NCBI GenBank assembly: GCA_014376325.1
Contig: JACMRP010000081.1
Coordinates: 1 to 6,743, forward strand
Source: Pseudobdellovibrionaceae bacterium
Lineage (GTDB): Bacteria; Bdellovibrionota; Bdellovibrionia; Bdellovibrionales; Bdellovibrionaceae
Reading direction: 5' to 3'
DNA: 6,743 nt
The position numbers and the translations under genes are program-made. Numbering within the stretch: the stretch's first letter is position 1; each line of letters opens with the position of its first letter. The notes under the pieces are model-generated. The model worked only from the letters and a program-made list of their open reading frames with translations, did no database searches and had not been told where the DNA came from. This document shows, in pieces, positions 6,005 through 6,743 of the stretch.

Positions 6005-6743
6005 GATTTTTACTTTTGCTGATGGTCTTTGCGGTGGCTTGTTCTTCTTCGCCGTTTAAATACGATAAATCTGCTCAGCTTAAAAAAAATGATGAGTTTG
6101 AAAATGCAATCAAGATCGAGCGTCCTGCCGACGCCGAATCGGATGCCGAAAACGAAGAACCCGATTCTGCAGAACCGAAAATCATTTCGGGCACGGGCCC
6201 AGTCACGAGCGGAACTCCGTCTGCAGTCACTGCGGCAACCCCATCTCCATTAGAGAAAAAGGTCGCCGGCAAAAATAAACCTACAACGATCGTTGCAAGT
6301 AAAAAGGCAAGCAAGGGGAAGAAGGGAAAGATGGTCGAACCGGAAACCGCAGCAGCGCCAACCGCTCGTCAGCCCGATCTCGAAGACAGTGAAGGTTTTC
6401 AAGGCCGTCGTCCCATCAAAGATCCATTCCGTGTTGGTGAAGAAGTGATTCATGACATGCACTACTTTAAAGTTTCTGCAGGCGAACTTCGCATGCGGGT
6501 AGGCCCGATGGCGACGGTTAATGGACGCAAAGCTTACAACTTTAAAATCGCGATTAAATCCAGTTCGGTATTTTCTAGTTTTTATAGCGTTGACGACAAG
6601 GTCGATACCTTTGTCGACTACGAAACGCTGACTCCGAGTGCATTTACCTTGCACGTAAAAGAAACCGCTCAGCTGCGTGAAGCGCGAATGCTCTTTGATG
6701 AAAAATCAAACAAGGCAACTTACTGGGAAAAGAAAGTCAGCAA
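6001..6743 (+). CDS. DUF3108-domain lipoprotein, 3'-truncated by window edge
   Basis: The frame is open from the GTG at 6001 to the window end (247 codons plus two bases), so the gene is incomplete. The first 13 residues form a short hydrophobic signal (RFLLLLMVFAVA) followed by C14 and a Ser run. This suggests a lipoprotein cleaved before C14, although Ala at -3 is not the ideal lipobox residue. Ser at +2 would allow transport to the outer membrane under the E. coli rule. Residues 41-58 are acidic; residues 62-83 are Thr/Ser/Pro/Ala-rich; residues 86-110 are Lys-rich. Such a charge-segregated, low-complexity stretch is probably a disordered linker. From residue 141 (DPFRVGEEVIHDMHYFKVSAGEL, split by family pattern at the GE) the sequence follows the DUF3108 pattern, including AYNFKIAIKSSSVFSSFYSVDDKVDTFVD. 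The domain's function is not established. The GTGA overlap with the acyltransferase ties its expression to lipid A synthesis. Confidence 0.7.
   Translation, partial: MRFLLLLMVFAVACSSSPFKYDKSAQLKKNDEFENAIKIERPADAESDAENEEPDSAEPKIISGTGPVTSGTPSAVTAATPSPLEKKVAGKNKPTTIVASKKASKGKKGKMVEPETAAAPTARQPDLEDSEGFQGRRPIKDPFRVGEEVIHDMHYFKVSAGELRMRVGPMATVNGRKAYNFKIAIKSSSVFSSFYSVDDKVDTFVDYETLTPSAFTLHVKETAQLREARMLFDEKSNKATYWEKKVS

Noticed and set aside
6250..6654. A 134-codon open frame on the minus strand near the right edge
   Set aside because: It opposes the DUF3108 lipoprotein gene, whose plus-strand frame has a ribosome site, signal peptide and domain match. The antisense product resembles nothing I know.

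Overview
The window is a stretch of chromosome from a Gram-negative (diderm) bacterium. It holds one tightly packed plus-strand run of outer-membrane biogenesis genes: the 3' end of bamA, a Skp/OmpH-family periplasmic chaperone, lpxA, a Gfo/Idh/MocA-family oxidoreductase, lpxB, lpxK, an LpxL-type acyltransferase, and the 5' part of a DUF3108 lipoprotein gene that runs off the right edge. Base composition looks close to balanced by eye. The gene order, the oxidoreductase between lpxA and lpxB, and the DUF3108 gene recall former deltaproteobacteria. A Bdellovibrio-like member of the Bdellovibrionota is my best guess, but this is inference; no marker in the window fixes the taxonomy.

Layout. Bases 1-652 encode the C-terminal beta-barrel of BamA, ending in phenylalanine. 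Bases 653-718 are the only real intergenic gap. They are AT-rich and carry a weak promoter-like pair. skp (719-1225) and lpxA (1235-2053) are separated by 9 bases. From lpxA onward every gene overlaps the next: 14 bases to the oxidoreductase (2040-2972), 4 to lpxB (2969-4117), 4 to lpxK (4114-5136), 29 to the acyltransferase (5108-6004), and 4 to the DUF3108 gene (6001 to the edge). This looks like one translationally coupled operon. No gene-free stretch exceeds 300 bases, and I saw no RNA gene, CRISPR array, insertion sequence or clear terminator.

How the genes work together. BamA inserts beta-barrel proteins into the outer membrane, and Skp carries them across the periplasm. LpxA, LpxB, LpxK and the late acyltransferase are steps of the Raetz lipid A pathway (first acylation, disaccharide formation, 4'-phosphorylation, secondary acylation). 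lpxC, lpxD, fabZ, lpxH/lpxI, waaA and msbA are not in this window.

The most interesting point is the oxidoreductase. In Acidithiobacillus ferrooxidans and Leptospira, gnnA (same superfamily) and gnnB make UDP-GlcNAc3N, which gives an amide-rich lipid A. Here a GnnA-like gene sits between lpxA and lpxB without a neighbouring gnnB. The LpxA, LpxB and acyltransferase of the window also differ from the E. coli-type consensus at several conserved active-site positions. Together this suggests a non-canonical lipid A, perhaps with a GlcN3N backbone as reported for Bdellovibrio bacteriovorus. This is a hypothesis to test, not a demonstrated system.
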